Origin: Loxodes magnus
Lineage: Eukaryota > Ciliophora > Karyorelictea > Loxodida > Loxodidae
DNA length: 64,000 nucleotides
Direction of reading: 5' to 3'
Assembly (NCBI GenBank): GCA_946699065.1
Contig: CAMPDV010000077.1
Span: 434,001 to 498,000, forward strand
The translations under genes and the position numbers were made by a program. The number at the start of each line of letters is the position of its first letter. The first letter of the stretch is position 1. The notes beneath the pieces were generated by a model, which saw only the letters and a list, made by a program, of their open reading frames with translations, had not been told where the DNA came from and did no database searches. Positions 1-15,600 of this stretch are shown in pieces.

Positions 1-1462
1 AACAACAACAAGCATAGCTAAGCTTTTTAAATGAAGAGCTTGAGTTTGAATCTAACTACAAGAAAAAAGGAACATCTTCACAATTAATGACATGGGAAGT
101 TTTTTATCTCTAGATAGATAAAAATAAAAAAGAAAGCCTTCTTATATTTTTCAAATCTAATTATAAATAATTGGTTTAAACTAAACCAATATATGAGACT
201 TTAGAGGATTGTTTTATTTGTTTATTTAAAGATGATCCAGTCTCTTGATTCAAGCACTTTAAATAGGTTGATTCTAGTTAATACACTAACTCAAGAGTAC
301 TTTAAACGGATGATTTAAGTTGAAATCATCTATAATTTAATTTGCTTTCCCACTTTAATTTTTAGGTTTTTCGTGATTGAGTTAAGTTTATTTTCTATGA
401 ACTGGTTTAAAATCAGCTTATTTGTTTATTTTATATCCATCAAAGGAATAAAGCATCTAATTACCAAGAAAGACTAACTTTGTAAGAAAAAAGGCCATGA
501 ATTATACAAAGACACTTAAATGATAACTAAGAGCTCTTATTTAATAAGTCTATCAAATTAATAAACTCACTAGATAAAATATAGTGGATTAATATATTTT
601 TGATGTTCATAGAATGAAATTAATAGAGGAAGTAAAAGAATGAAGAATAAGAATCTGGCAAGTTTAACAGATAAGAGGATTCTATATTAAAATAGTAGAC
701 AAAATAATTTAGTACTTCAAAGCTTTATTCTACCCTAGTAATTTTAGTAGTTTTCTTAGAATTTAATTTTTATTCTTTCTTATTTTATTAACTAATACAG
801 CTTAAATTGATATAGTTGGAATAAACTTTAAGCTTATCTTAATTAAATTTGATGAAATTCCATAACTTCCACAGTATAAACCAATACTAAATTTAAAAGT
901 CAAAACTTATCATATTCATCTCTCGATTGATTTTAGTTAAAGAGTTAGATAGATAATTTAAGCTTAAACTACTTTAACCTAATAAAATAAATTTTAATTG
1001 GTTACTATTTCTTGTAATAACTAAAGAAAATACACTATAATCAAATATCTAATAGGTATATAAAGGTTAGTAAAAGTGAATACTTTTCTTTGAAGCATTT
1101 CTTAAATTATTCTAGAGTAAAAAATGGAGAACCAGCAGTTCATGGCTATCAGTGTTATTAGCAATAAATAATTAAAGATTCTAAAATTGAAATCTAACTT
1201 GAAAGGAGTTATTTTATTATATTTATCTTTAACTGATAAAATTAATTTAAATCAAGTTATGTATCCATTAGGTATAAGTAAAAAATATTTAATTTCTAAG
1301 CAATCAATAAACAATAGAATGTACCTTCAAGCACTCACATAATTCTACTTTGTATTTTAGACTTTTAAGCTTTAGCTTTAGTATGATGATCTTCTTGAAT
1401 ATTCATATCTCACTAAATTTGCCTTTTATTTATTACGTATCGAATATACCTAAAATATTCCT
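1..1462. other. AT-rich flank, no supported gene
   Basis: No domain, hairpin or repeat is recognised. The minus strand stays open because only TGA can stop, so the 3' limit of the neighbouring giant gene is not certain and some of this may be its 3' UTR or extra C-terminus. Confidence 0.5.
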
Positions 1463-4400
1463 TCAATTTTGCTTATTTGATTAAGCTTGAAATATTTCGA
1501 AACTTAGACTTAAAATCTATCTAATTCTAATAATTAGCTGAAAGATTAATTTTGAATAACCATTTTAAGAGATATTATTATAAATAAATCTAAGCTATTA
1601 TTGATCGTTCTGAGGTTATAACTCCTATCTCGCACGTTGAAGCCATGTTTTGAGAATTTTCTTGTTTACCTATTTTTGTATTTAACTCTATAGTTGAAGA
1701 TGATCTTGGTAGAATGATTCTCGGTTCAATCTCTTGGGAGCATCTGCAAAATGAACTCGTCTTTTTTGTGCTGGACCAATCATTTTGTCGTATTGATTGT
1801 AATATTACCTCATAAATGCGGATGATTTGGTATTATAATCGTTAATTGTATCACTGCAGTATAAGCAAATAATACGAACCCTTACATTCTATTTAAAATA
1901 CTCCTTCCACTCTGAAGCATTCCACTCATATAGCTTGTATTTTTAGCTTTGATCTTATAAAGATTTGAATTTCAAAAATAAATCTTCAATATTCTGCATT
2001 ATTTCAACTTATAAGCAGAATTTTGAATCGCAATACATGCAATTAGTATCTTTCAAATTTTCTAATATTTGCTAAATCTAAAATCTCAACTTTACGTTTC
2101 TTTTGGCTCTATTTAGCCAAAATTTTGCGATATTGATCGGATAAACCCGAAGTAAAGACATTCTTTTTTACTTTCTTTACTCAAGTCACTAAAAATCTGG
2201 CTCAGGATCTGCAACTTCTTACAACTCTGGCTCGATTGGACCATAAACTTTTCTTAGTTTATCTATTATTTTTCCTCTTTACAAAAATAAGGTTCTTGGA
2301 GTAAAAAGAATGCTAATGTGCTACTAAAGTCAATCCATATTTAGATCTAAGAACTTTACTCTGATTTCTTTATCTATCAATCGTTCAGTATCAAATTCTT
2401 TTTTCCTTACTTCTACTTCCCCTCTTGCTGCGTCTATTCTATGCCAGTTATTTATTAGCTCATAATTCTTTTTCTCATCTCTTCTATAAATCTTATAGTA
2501 CTCATTTACTAGCTGCTACGGATCTTCTTCCTCCTTTTATGGAATATTTGATTCTTGAGAATTCTATTCCTCTTCATTCTCTTCTTAAGGAACTAATTTC
2601 TATGGTATAAATCAAATTTTAAGTAAATGACTGATAAAAATAGTGCTCTTGTGTACCAAATAGCAGACTAGTAGAACTACAATAACTATTGGAATTGTAG
2701 CTTAATCATCAAAGAAGTTGTATTGCTACTACAAAATAGCTTCTGTTCCTAAGACTATTTATACTTAACCTGCTACAAATATACACATCATGAAGTAGAA
2801 CTAAGAAGAAAAGCATAACTTGTCTAGCTGCTAAATTTCTTCCTTCAACTTTTTATTTTCATCATCTTCATCATGCTTCCATCTTGTATTTCTACTTCTA
2901 AACCAAAGACGTAAATAATCATAATAGTCGTATAAAGCTCAATTGTTATATACTTCGTTTACGTTGCATAGAATTATGTCTATTGATATTTGGAAAGGAA
3001 TAATTGCAATTGCAAACAATAAATAGTATATAAGAGAATTTTGTTCTATTCCGTATATTTGTACTTGAACTATTTCATCGTAAAATATTCACATTACTAT
3101 TATTAAAATTGGCTAATAAGCACAGCCAAACCCATCTATGGCGAACGTTTTCATGGCATCAATAATAGGCTCTACTTACATCTCTTCTCCTTCTTCGGAT
3201 ACTTCAGTTATTGATGTTATTGTATCATCACCTCCTGTCTATAAAGTTTCGCTTGAACCTTCGGATGGAACCTATTCTTCATCATCTGCAGAGCCTTCCC
3301 ATTTGTCCCAGTATTCTTCTTAATCTTAATCTTACTCGGCCATCGTTTCTAAGCAATTTTAACCTGCACTTCCACTTCCCTTGCTTGAAACTTCATCTTT
3401 TTCACTCTAATCGACTTAAGATCCAGATGAAGAAGAAAACGAATCATGAGTACTTGACTAAGTTGCAATAATATTCTAAAATTATTTATAATTCAACTTT
3501 TTATATCACTTTTTCACTTTCTAAATTAAATCCATTATGGTATCGGTAACTACATTCACAACATGATCTATATAAACTCTGCCTACCATCATTATTCCAT
3601 ACTCTACAAAATAACTTGCCAAAAAATTTATAAAATCTGAAGCTCCAAAAGTAACTATCCCATTAAAAAGGGCGATAGTTATACTGAATGGAAAGAGTAA
3701 AAGTTCATTTTCAATTTTTCCTTTGAAAATTTCCTCTAGAATCATTCCACAGATTTAAAGTCCACCTATCATGTACCAAATGTAAGTGGAATAAATAATT
3801 GAATAGCTGAAGTGAATTATTAGTAAGCAAATGATAAGCATTATTGCAGAGACAAAAATCAAGTTTACTCTTTTTCAACGAATATATTCCCAAATATTCC
3901 CATCTTTTGACTCTTAAATATCTAATTTTCCACTTCTATCAGGAATCAATATTGCACAACCTAAATATAAGGCGTAAAGCCCTGATATTAATAAAGAAAG
4001 TCCACTTCTTCCTAGCCTGACTTTATAAAAGTCATACTAAGTTATTTTACTGTAAGAGCCCTAAAAATTAAAACTTACTTAGATGTTATCAAATAAGATT
4101 GAGCAATCAGTACATAATATAGGAATATCAAATAATTAACCTCTAAATATTAAAGCCAGTAAAAGAGCTGTAAAAAGCTGTGGAATCGCTCCTAGAATAG
4201 TGCCCATCATTACATTTTGTCAAGCAACACTCCAAAATTAGAAAAATTTAAACTTTTAAAGAGGAGGAGATACTTTAGGAAGCATCCTGTGGTAAAATCA
4301 GAAAATGAGGACTCCGACTACAGAAATTACTCCAATTGCAACATAAAGAAATAAATAAAAATCAACTCCAAATTTGAAGGCAATCATTAATTCCTAGTGA

Positions 4401-7400
4401 TTTAATGCTGCATAATTAACTATTAATTCATACTCAGTTACTTAATCCCCTTATTTCTGAGCTTCTGTTAACTCAATGAAGTCACTATATGTTAGCTCAA
4501 TTAAAACTAACTCCTTATTATAAACGTCTTTCTGATAATATTTAATATCTAGCGTAATAGTCGTTGGAAGTTATCCTTCTGGAGCCTAGTTTGTAGCATA
4601 GACGTCTATAAAGTTTAAGTTAGAAAATCCATCTTCCAATCAATTTTAGAGTCATTATTCTTTTGTAATAGGAGACTCAGAAATTTAAAAAATAGGAGTT
4701 AAAGATCCTGCTTAAAATCATCTTGGCTTAGAAAATGGAGCGTTGTAAGCTTCATCATATATGCAATTAGTATTTATGTCTGAGCATTCATCTGCGGTAG
4801 GTTTCTAACCAAAGCCGAAAGCAGGAACTGGTTTTGTTTCTTTTTCTGATACAAACTGACACTTAGAGTTTTATTCTATAAGACTTCAAAATGGAATGAA
4901 ATCGCCAAAACCTTTACAATTTGAGAAATATGGCAAATAAGGTAAATAAATTTGTTCCCTTCCAGCTCAGTATTCTGACTCTGTTGCAAAACCAGTAGCA
5001 GAAGCTTCACTAAATCTTACTCATTCATGCTCAATTGAAGCGAAAGAAATGGAATAAATAGGAAGAGATGGCTCACCTACAAACTTGGGAATATTAATAG
5101 GAAGCTAAATTCCCTAGCTCTAAGTAAGAGCTATGACAAAAATATTGTCTGTGTTAAGCGTTGCTCTGTTTGGCTTTGTTATCTCAACTGAAGTAATATT
5201 TACAAATAAATGCTAGAAGCTTAAGAATAATCCATTGTATAGCATTATTTTAACGTTAAAAGTTAAGTTTTGCCATGCGAAAACCATGAACTATAAGGCT
5301 TGAAATTTATCAATTTTTTCACTTTAGAAATTTTATGGAAGTTCTACCTTCTATTCCGTTTAGTTATCCGCTTGATAAACGTAAAATTGAATCTCTCAGT
5401 CTTCTTCATATATAAACTTTTATTAAGAAAGATGCCTAAGATCTATCGTAACTAATGCAACTTATCAGATGTCCAAACTAAAATTAGCATTAGGAACTTA
5501 AAGTTATAGATTTTTAACAGATGAGAGTTCTTAAGGATCTTATGTTAGAGTAATATTTAAAGGATCTCAATCTTCCACTTACTTGTTAGTATCTTAGTAC
5601 TCATCACTTTTACCACATTATAATAAGTTCGTTTTTCCTTTAACTCCATTTATTCCGGTTCCTAAGGGACATTAAGTAGGACACTCAATCTTATTGCTTT
5701 AAGTTTCTGAATAAAAATAATCATATTTAAAAGTAGCACTTGGGCAATATGCCTTCTCAGGACATTGATTAAGATTTTTATTTCTTTTAGGTGTTTATTC
5801 ATCACAGAAATATCCTGCTTAGCATTCACTATTATATTTATTATAAGAGCTGGAAGCATCTTCGCATCAATACCCTCTTGGGCAATCTCCTAAGAAATTC
5901 ATATTTGCGTTTTCATCACATAAAAAACCTTCTAAGCACTAAGTCGAATTTTTCAAGCTTTATATCCCTGAATATGCGCATATACGTTTAGGAGGACATG
6001 GCAGACATTCAAACTTTGAACTCTAGCCTCTTTCAGGATTTCACGATCCAGCAGGACATTAATCACAAATATACCTTGACTTAATTTTATATTCTCCTGT
6101 TAAACAAATGCTTGGTCATGATGTTGCAATTTAATCGCATTCATATCCAGAAGGACATTCAGAGCAGATTATTGTAGCGTTTTATATTGTATAATATCCA
6201 GCTGCACAGCCAATTTGCATAGACGTTCCAATTACAGGTGAATAATATCCAGGATCACTAGGCAGTGGATTTTAACTTCCTTTTGGACAATAATATCCTG
6301 CAGGGCAATAACCTGAACCAGTTGCGGAACTAGATCCTTCTTCGCAATACGTTCCAACTTAGCAAATAATCGGAGAATCTATAAATTAATCTACTTTTAA
6401 ATTTCCAACTCCTTTTAAGCAATAAAATCCTGATGGACACTCTTAAGGTCTTTAGCTAGTTAGAACATTTCGGATTGCTTAATATATTTCCTAAAATTAA
6501 CTAATCTAATTATTTTCTTTTTCTATCTAAATCAGTATTTTAACAAGGAGCATTCCGTCTACTTAATCACTTGAATCAGTAGCATTTACTGCCTCTATAA
6601 ATAGATCAATTGAATTTAGATTTTTCATATAATTTAATATTGTATAGTTACTTCAGCAGCATACATCTTGAGACGTATAATTGAAAAGTTTTATTTTTTT
6701 AATTTTGTTATTAATATCATTTTTTGAGTATTGAGACCAACCTTTGCATTCATTTCCTTTTAGAGTAGTTTATTCCATTATTTTACATGCTTGTAAGTTA
6801 GAAGTCGTTATCGTTCTTTCACTACAATAATATCCATCTGGACATAGAATATCTGGTATTATAAGTTATTTTTTATTGCAAACGAATCCTTATGGACATG
6901 GAAGTGGTTAAGACATCCCTTTGTACGGACATATTCTACCTATTGGACAGTCAAAACAATTTTTATTACCATGATATGGCTAATAAGTACCAGGTGAACA
7001 TTCTATAGGAAAAACATTTGCCATACCTTTGCAAAATGTTCTAGGTGGACATGGTCTTCCAGTATCTTTTAATGTTGGACAGTACATTCCTTCAGGACAT
7101 TTCCCAGATCCAAAATGCTCAACTGATCCTGGAGGACATATAAATCCTTAAGTACAAAAATGAGCTTTTTAAGCATCAAAAGTGTCATAAACAGGATTAG
7201 GATCGAATACTCCAGGTGGACAATATGTACCTCTTATATGACATAAATGAGGTGATATTACATTTGATATAACCTTTTATTCATTATTGTCACATTAATA
7301 TTTAATTTCCTAAATATTTGGATCGTTTGTCTAAGTACCAGCCTCACATCAATATCCTTCTGGACATAGTTAATTTGGCCAACTTAAACTGCACTCAGAA

Positions 7401-10400
7401 CATACTTTTCCTTTATCACAAATAACAGGATTCTCCAGACCTCTTTTTGGACAATAGGTTCCAGGATAGCAACTCTTACACTAAGTTTAAGAGGTTTAAT
7501 CTTAATAAGTTTTGACAGGGCATTTATCTGGTCTAAATAAAGTCTTTCCATCACAATAATGACCAATAGGGCAACTGATAATTGAATTTCCAATGCAGTA
7601 GTATCCAAGAGGACAATTCTAGAAATAAGTAAAATTGAGATAAGATTGAGTATATTACTGCAAATTATTAGTAACTCTCAACTTTATATTTCCTGGGCCC
7701 CAAGGTATATTATAAGGCATTTAGCATTCAAGCATTTAGTAGCTAGAGTCTCTATATATTTACGCATTTTATGGAAATATTTATTAGATATCACCGCTTT
7801 ATTCTTAAAAAGTCTCTTTATTTATGAAAGTTAATTTCTAAGAATCTTTTCGGATTTAAGCCTTTACTAAGTTAGGGTTAGCAATATCTACATTATTATT
7901 AACCTGTACAGCTATTAGGTCATCTCTGTCTAGTTAAAAGTAGCAGTACACTTTATCAGATTCCTCTAAATCTAAATTTTGAACTATAAGATACAAGCTC
8001 TTTCTGCCTTGAGTTAGATATTTATCAATATTTACTTCCTTTAAAGTTACTAACTAACTGTACTTAAACTTCTTAGTGCAGTTATAATAATCAAGCAAGT
8101 TGTTACTTAAAGAGATATAGGAATTTATTGGACTTCCATATGGCTGTGTAAAGCACTCAAGGACAGAATCGTTTATTACAAAATACTGTCAAGCTTCAAC
8201 GTCTTAAAACCTACATGAGAAATAAGGATTTTACTAGAACAACTTGAAATTTGATCCTTTTAATGTTACTTTAGTTGATTTATCGAATTCTCCTAAAAGA
8301 GGATCAATTTAGTCTACCGCAAAGTCTGGATAAGTTTGGAAATAAATTTTAGTAATGTAGCTATGATTCTACTATTAGTTCAAAGTAACGCTAATTGGAT
8401 AGTTAACAACCTAGTTTTGTATCTTGAATGATTTAACGTTGCACTAAATGAAAGTATCGTTAATAAAGATAGATTCCTAGTATTAATTATCTAAAATGCA
8501 GCTAATATTCAGATTATTATTGTAGTAGTTGGAAAATCCGTTACCTTTGAGCCAAATTAAAGAATTAACTTTGTTATTGGGCCCTCTTAAAGGCAATAAA
8601 GAGTCAATTACAGGTATTACATAGTACACAAAAGTTATATGTGAGCTTGTGTAAAGATCGTTGTCAAGAGATATTTCTAGATGCACTTTTCCTGGATAGA
8701 TGTTACCTGGAGAGGTACATTTTAACGTTTAAGAATCAACAAAAGTAGCAGGTACTATAATGCCTCCAAATTTGCATTTCAATAAGTTATTTCCTAAAAA
8801 GCTACTCAACATTTTAAAATTGTGGCCTGTAACTGTTACAATAGTACCTCCTTGCAAAGGACCTGATATAGGAGAAATTTAAGTGATAGAAGGTTCTTGG
8901 TAATAGGTAAAAGTAAAAGCTTAAAATTAATATTAACTCTAAACTAGCTAAACTTAGACAACTCCCAATCCATTACCATTATCATCAAAAATATGCTAAG
9001 GAGAGTAGCAATGAATTTTATTCTATGAAATATAGTAAGCTTCTATTTTTAAAGTTTGAGTCTCAGTACTATTAGAGCTTTTATAAAAGTGACATTTTGT
9101 AGTGTAATCATTATAAATTATATTACTACCTTACAAAACTATTCTAGTACCTCCTCTACTTGGACCTACATTAGGATAGATTCCACTAACTTAGCCAAAA
9201 TTTCTATAAAGGAAGTACATATTCTGGGATTAGGCAGTGTAGTCCAAATTATTGACTTTTACTCTCACTTAAACGTATCCTTCTTAACTACTAGTAGGAG
9301 CGAGACATGTAATTTATGAGGTTGAAATTGACTAAATTAAAACTTCATTATTCATTCATGAAGAGTAAAAATAGCATTTCACTACATCATTTTATTAGTC
9401 TACTCATGAAAAATCTCCTGTGATAGTTATTTTGGTTTATGCAGATTTATCTCCAACATTCGGACTAATTTTCTAGGTATAGATAACTTAGCTTATGTAT
9501 TGAAAATAAACATTAATGTCTACAATGCTTATTTACTATAAATCATATCTTAGCCAAATTTATACTTTTTAGGGTAAATTATAAGGAACCATACAGTACA
9601 CTTAACTATCTGATACGTAAATGGCAGGTGTTTTTGTTCATGCTAAATCTCCAAAATTGCACCACAAAGTTTCTCCTTACTAAGGGGTTAAAAATTGGTT
9701 TCCATATAGAATGATATTATATCCTCCTTAAATAGGTCCTTTTGTTATATTTGCCGAAGAAAGAGTTGGATGAACTACGTAACTGAAGACCATGTAATTA
9801 TCTTTGAATATATCATATTTGTTATTACTAACCCATATGGTAGTCTAACTGGCTTAAACTGCTTAAGGATCCAGTATTATTTAAATAGCTGTAGTATTAA
9901 TATAGGTGTGATTTAATATTTGGTAGCCTTACTAATACATTCCATTAAATTAAGAGTTATATTGTAAGGATCTTCCGTTTGATAGTACATCAAAAGTATA
10001 TTATTATTGTCTGCTGAAGATAGTTTCTAGATTACCATACGCTTGATATACTGTTAGTTCTTCTGAATTTATGAAGCCACTTCCTTTTATTATTATACTA
10101 GTAAACTGATCATAAAATCCCTTTACTGGATCTATGCTTGTTACTATACAGTTTCTAATAAATTGTATGATTATGGAATCAAAAGCTGCTGATGGACATA
10201 TTTAAGAGTCAATTTATTAAACACATAGCTAAAGGTAGATCTAACTATAGGAAGTAGTTATTATCTAATCATTGTATGTTTGAATTGTATTTTCTTAATT
10301 AAAAGAGCTATTATATTGTATCTAAGGAGCTCTACAATATATTTCAGTTGTTGAAAGAAATTCGCTGTCAAAGGTTTCTTTATCAAGAACTTAAGTTTAG

Positions 10401-12658
10401 TCTGTATTTCAGTAGCTTCATTAGCATTTTATTATTTGACTATTAATATTACTCTTCACAAAATTTTCACCTTATACTAAAAATAAAGTTCTCATATACG
10501 ATCCTTTGAGAGGAGACACGCTAACTAACTAATTATCATTGAAGTAGTTTATTTGCATGAAGTTAAGCGTTTAATTCTAGTTCTTCTACAATGTTATTCA
10601 GTAAATTCCGTTTGATAAGTAATTAGCTTCAATTGTGCATTAGAAACTAGTATCACCTATTTTATGGGCGGCTTTACTTAAATGAGTCTATGTCTTTAAA
10701 GCATTTTTAACTAAGCACTGATAGGAATCTTAAGAGTCACTTTCGCTTACTGTTAAAGAGAAAATTGCTTCTTCACTTACTAAACTTAGCTAAGGACTCA
10801 TGCTAGTAATAATAGGATCTCTTGTCAACTTTATCTACTTTCCTTGGCTAGTTCAGTTAGTTCCTTAGTTACTCGATAATTCAACTGAAAAAGTTCCAAT
10901 TTTATAAAATTAAGAAATAGGACAGAGAATTGACTAGCTATTTTAAGCAAGCTCGGCCTGAAATATATCTTAATCTCCTATTTTACAGAATAAAGAGTCT
11001 TTTTAGCTAGACAAATCTTTAGAAGTTGAATAGTTAACTATAATATTTCTATTTTGATAGTCAACTTAAAGACTTTATATCTAGATCCAGTTTATGTCTA
11101 TCACATTAATGTAGAAGTCTCCATCTATCTATATGCATGAGTAGCTGTTCTATAAACTTTAAGTTTCATCTATTTTGCAAAGTTTAGTAGTTACTTATAT
11201 TTAATTTCCACTCCATTGCTACCCATAAATGCTATAAATAGTTGGTAGTTCGCAATAAAACTTTTATAGTTCTTATGAGTATTTTAAAGTTACTTGTTAG
11301 GTCTGTTTATTTTAGTATTCACAGAAAAAATCCTACTAATATGTACTAATATAATCATGCTATATGTTTGTCAGGCTTAGGTATAAATTCTATCCACTGT
11401 CGAAATCTTAGAATGGGATATAAAATTATTAGGAGGCATCTAATAAATGAGGGTATGAAAGGATTGAGGTTTTGTAAGTGTATAGAACTTCATTGCTATC
11501 AGTTTAAATCTGTAATGTGTTTAAGATAGTATTTAAAGAGCCATCTACTGCTATCATTGGGCATTATATTTAAGTGTCTGATATTCTAGAGGCCTAAGTA
11601 GTCTATAAAAGGGAGTTCCAACTGCAATTAAGAGATTTTGCATAATTTTGGAAATGAAGACCAAAAATAGAAACTGTAGATTGATCTTTTCATTCTATAT
11701 TGTTATTCTTATCAATAAATATAGGACTTTCGTAAAATTAAAACGTTAGCTAGCTTTTCATCTCTACAGCTACTAAATAGCTCTCAATCTGTAAGCTTAC
11801 CAAAGAGTAATATTGATCTTCATAGAACTAGCATTAAAGCTTTGTATCTGATAAAACCCTTGCCTTCTTATACTAAGCATTCGAAAATTTGCATCATAAA
11901 GAATTATAGAACTTACTTCCTGAAACATTAAGAGTTAGGTGATAGTTTTTGATATATAAATTACTTGTAGGAGTAATAGAATCTACTATAGGGATAGGAT
12001 AAAAATGGACATGGTCATATTAAGAAGTATAAACATGTATCTAGTTTTAATACACATTTATAGATAAATATTAAGTAGCTGGCTGTGTAATACTCATAGT
12101 CGGTACTGGGCAAGTTAATTTATAATCATTATTACTTACTTAAGTTGCTTAATACTCATCATCAGTTTCATTCCAATAGCATTTTACTACATAGTCTGTA
12201 AAATGAGTAAGCAGCTTTGTAGACGATTCCACTTAAACAGAGGTTGTTTGAGAAACAGTTATATATTTAGGCTCAATGCTAATAGGATTTATATAGTCCA
12301 AGTATTAAAAATAAGTTATAGAGCTGTGCTAATAAACATTCCCATATTTATCAATCAATCCTATTTAGACTTAATATTTCTTAACTACCGAAATACTAGG
12401 CATTAGACACTCTATTTAAGTAGATTCTATCTTATCTGCATAATCATATTTTAGACCCTCAACGTAACACTATAATTGATAATAATCGAACATATATTTT
12501 CCAGAGAATGTTACTGATATCTATTAATTAGAAAATCCAGATGTTGGCGCAACACTATTAATCTCCGGAGATCCTTAAAATAAAGTATGGCAAGATAAGC
12601 AAGAGTTAGATCAAGAAAGCTTAAAAGTCAAATGTATTATTATTCAACTAAATATCAT
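1463..12658 (-). CDS. Giant IPT/TIG and cysteine-rich (GCC2/GCC3-like) multipass membrane protein
   Basis: An unbroken frame of about 3731 residues with TAA/TAG as Gln and TGA as Trp. I checked the phase at seven points from 12658 to 1463 and all agree, so no intron or frameshift is needed. It begins with a hydrophobic signal-like N-terminus (MIFSWIIIHL). Residues about 40-1600 carry repeated IPT/TIG modules, for example SPISGPLQGGTIVTVTG near residue 1256, with further GP..GG turns near 9150 and 9722. Residues about 1670-2350 are cysteine-rich repeats such as CYPGTYCPKRG, like the ephrin-receptor-type GCC2/GCC3 modules common in ciliate surface proteins. A membrane region follows from about residue 2770 (VAIGVISVVGVLIFWFYHR) with several more TM segments, an acidic Ser/Glu stretch near 3070-3165, and a Gln-rich cytoplasmic tail. 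Likely a cell-surface receptor or adhesin; ligand unknown. The start is the first ATG before the signal peptide. The TGA at 1463 is the preferred stop but a later TGA is possible. Confidence 0.85.
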
Positions 12659-15600
12659 TTATAAGTGTTTACTAAATAAAATAACTTAAAGCTTTTAAAT
12701 TAATAAGAAATAGCTAAACTTAAAATTAAAGTCAGTATATTTTATAACTCAAAGCTATTTAGCAAAATAGCTTAAAAGCTTCTATTTAATTTATTATATT
12801 TTACTTTAAATGCACATAACACTGACAAAAGTTAAATATTGCTATTCTTATCTAATCATAATTAAAGCATTCTTAACTAGATATTTAACTTGATTAAATA
12901 CAGGCAAAATCTAGCTGATTTCTTCTAAGATTGTTACGAATGTTTACTTTGTATTGAAATGATATAACTTACTAACTAATCTTCAGTTATTGATTGTTAA
13001 GCTTATTATTTATTTCTCTTCTCTTTAAAATTTAATTTTTCTTTCTTTACTTTAAGCTTTATTTAAAACTTTAATCTTCAAGTCTAAATTATCTATATTA
13101 TAAATCTGAATAATGGACTGTAAGCATACAAAATCTAAACTATATCAGTTATTATCAAAAAGGAGAATAAATCTTGCTATTATAGTAATAAATAGCGAGT
13201 GTTCTTCAAATGCCTTAAATTACAAGTAGGTATATTTGATATTGTTTCTCTTAGATGACTTAAAGCCACTTAAATATTTAAATCCTGTTTCATGCCCAAG
13301 ACAAACAAATCTTACATCTATAAAAAATTAAGGTTAAATCAACATGCTTAGCTTCTATATCTCTTGCCAATACTTTTTTACTTTTCCTCAGTCATATAAT
13401 AGCTTTGAAGATACTATGCTGACTTATTAGTTCTTTAATGAAGGTTTAACTTAATTAACTGAAGTTAAATCGCTTTAATAAAATTTCAATTTTACTAAAT
13501 TATTTAGCAACTAAAATTAAGAGTTCTGCTCTTCTTAAGCAAACTTACGATAAAGTTAAGTTTATACTAGAATTTTTATGCTATCTAGCTTTAGTTAAGC
13601 TAAATAACTACTAAATTAAGATTTCTAACTTTATGATATTTCAAGGAGTATTCATTTTGCTTATATTAATACATCTTTCATATAAAAGCTTTATATAGAT
13701 AAATATTTATAGCTAGAGAAGAAATTGTTAAAGCTTTCCACAGCAAATGAAGGGGGAAGATTAGCGTAGATAAGAGTTATAGAAATAGATTTAGATCTAA
13801 AGCCTTTTTTCTTTTTCATTGATAAGAAACTAAAAATTATATAAGCTTCGCAAGAAGGATTGCTTATAATCAATTAATCTTGATTCTTTGCTAGTCTTGT
13901 AAAGGAAAAATTAGAAAATCAAATGCTTTGAAAGCTTTATAAAGTAATTTGAAGGGTCAATTAAGTTTTAGTTATTAAACCTATTTCGTATAAACAGAAG
14001 AGACGTGAAAAAAAAACGCCTCACAGTCAAATTAAAATTAAGCAAAATCTATATCCTCTATTTTTATCTTATTTCCTAAACTAAGGTTTTATTATAGCTT
14101 TCTATGCATGGAGTTATTTTATTTATCCATGATTCAATTAAATATTAAATATTAAAATGATGTAAAATACACTATAAGAGATAAGGGTTTTCTAAGTAAT
14201 CAAAAGCAAATATTTATTTACTTCTGTAACTTATTTCTTTATGGTATCTCTTCTATATAGCTTGCTCTCTATTTAATTGGCTGATATTTTAGTATCTACT
14301 CTTATCTCTTATTTTCTTACTTTAAACATAACTATAAACTAATTAATTTTGCGCTTTAAGGTATTTAGCTATTTTCCTAAGTAATATAAATAAATCTCAC
14401 TATACTGATTTAAAACCTAAAGATTACTTTCCTTTAATTACTAGAAGCAGAAATTTCTAAAATAAAGACTAGCTTATTTACCAGATTTAACTAGCTTAAG
14501 CATTTAGGCTTTTAACTTTAATTTTTACTGAATTTTTTTGTCTCAATTCTCTTATAATCCAATGCAGTATAAAAAGGGATTAATTAACTCTAAAACTGCT
14601 TGTATATTATTACTTGAAGGAAAAATAATAGCATGGTAAGCTTGAAACTTAAAACGCTTTCATACATAATGAATGAGCAAAAGCAATTAATAACTAATAA
14701 ACTCCAAGGGATGATAACTTAGGCAATTGCATTAGCTAAATTTTCCCTTAATAAAGATATCTAAAAACCTAGAAGGCTTTAGAATCAGCATTATGCTAAA
14801 TAAAGCTTATTATACGTTTTGGAATATTAATAAGGATGTAGAGAGAACAAAGTAGATAAGGTAAGATACTTTTAACTACGTATAGAAGAGCTTTTAGCAA
14901 TCTTAAACATATTGAATAGGTCTTTATTGTTATCTCAATCTAAAATAATAAAACCATCTAAAAAGATAAGAGGCTTTGGTTATTAAAGCTGCTAATTAAA
15001 ATTGAGAAAATAATAATGAAATAGTATGTAGAACTTAAGCACAATGATACATAAAATTTGTTTAGCTAGTTTTAAAAATTAATCAGGCTTTCTTTCCTTA
15101 ATTTAAAATAATTTTATTAAAACATATGAAAAATCAAATTAGCTAATTCTTTTATATGTGGCTTGGATTTATAAGTTCAGTAGGAAATATTAAAGTTAAT
15201 TAACACAGCCACTTAAATCTACTTTAATCTCCTCAAAACTTAATAGAGAAAGTAAAAATAATAGAGTAATCTAAAAGTAAAAAGCTAAAAGGAATATATT
15301 TAGTAACTAGGTTATCTTTAGATGAACCAAAGTTCTCTAGGATTGTCTTCTAGCAAGGCATATAAGTATGAAAAATTAATTTTAATATAAATAAAAAATT
15401 TTATAGATCAGATTGAAATAGCTAGCTTAACTAAGATTCTCTAGTATAGTAATACCTTTTCTAAGCATAAAGGTTATTCATTTCTTAAGCACAAGTAGAT
15501 ATTAATAATTTCTAGATTCTAAATTGAATGTCTAGCTTTAAAAAGGTTTAAAGCACCAATATAGAATCTCCTTTTTACTAATTGTTCTTTTTATAAAAAT

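Noticed and set aside
7384..7608. Minus-strand 74-residue ORF
   Set aside because: Out of frame with the giant gene, whose true frame here gives the cysteine-rich repeat CYPGTYCPKRG.
13691..13873. Minus-strand ORF in the 4.7 kb intergenic region
   Set aside because: No domain, no neighbouring coding continuity, and similar open stretches are expected by chance here.
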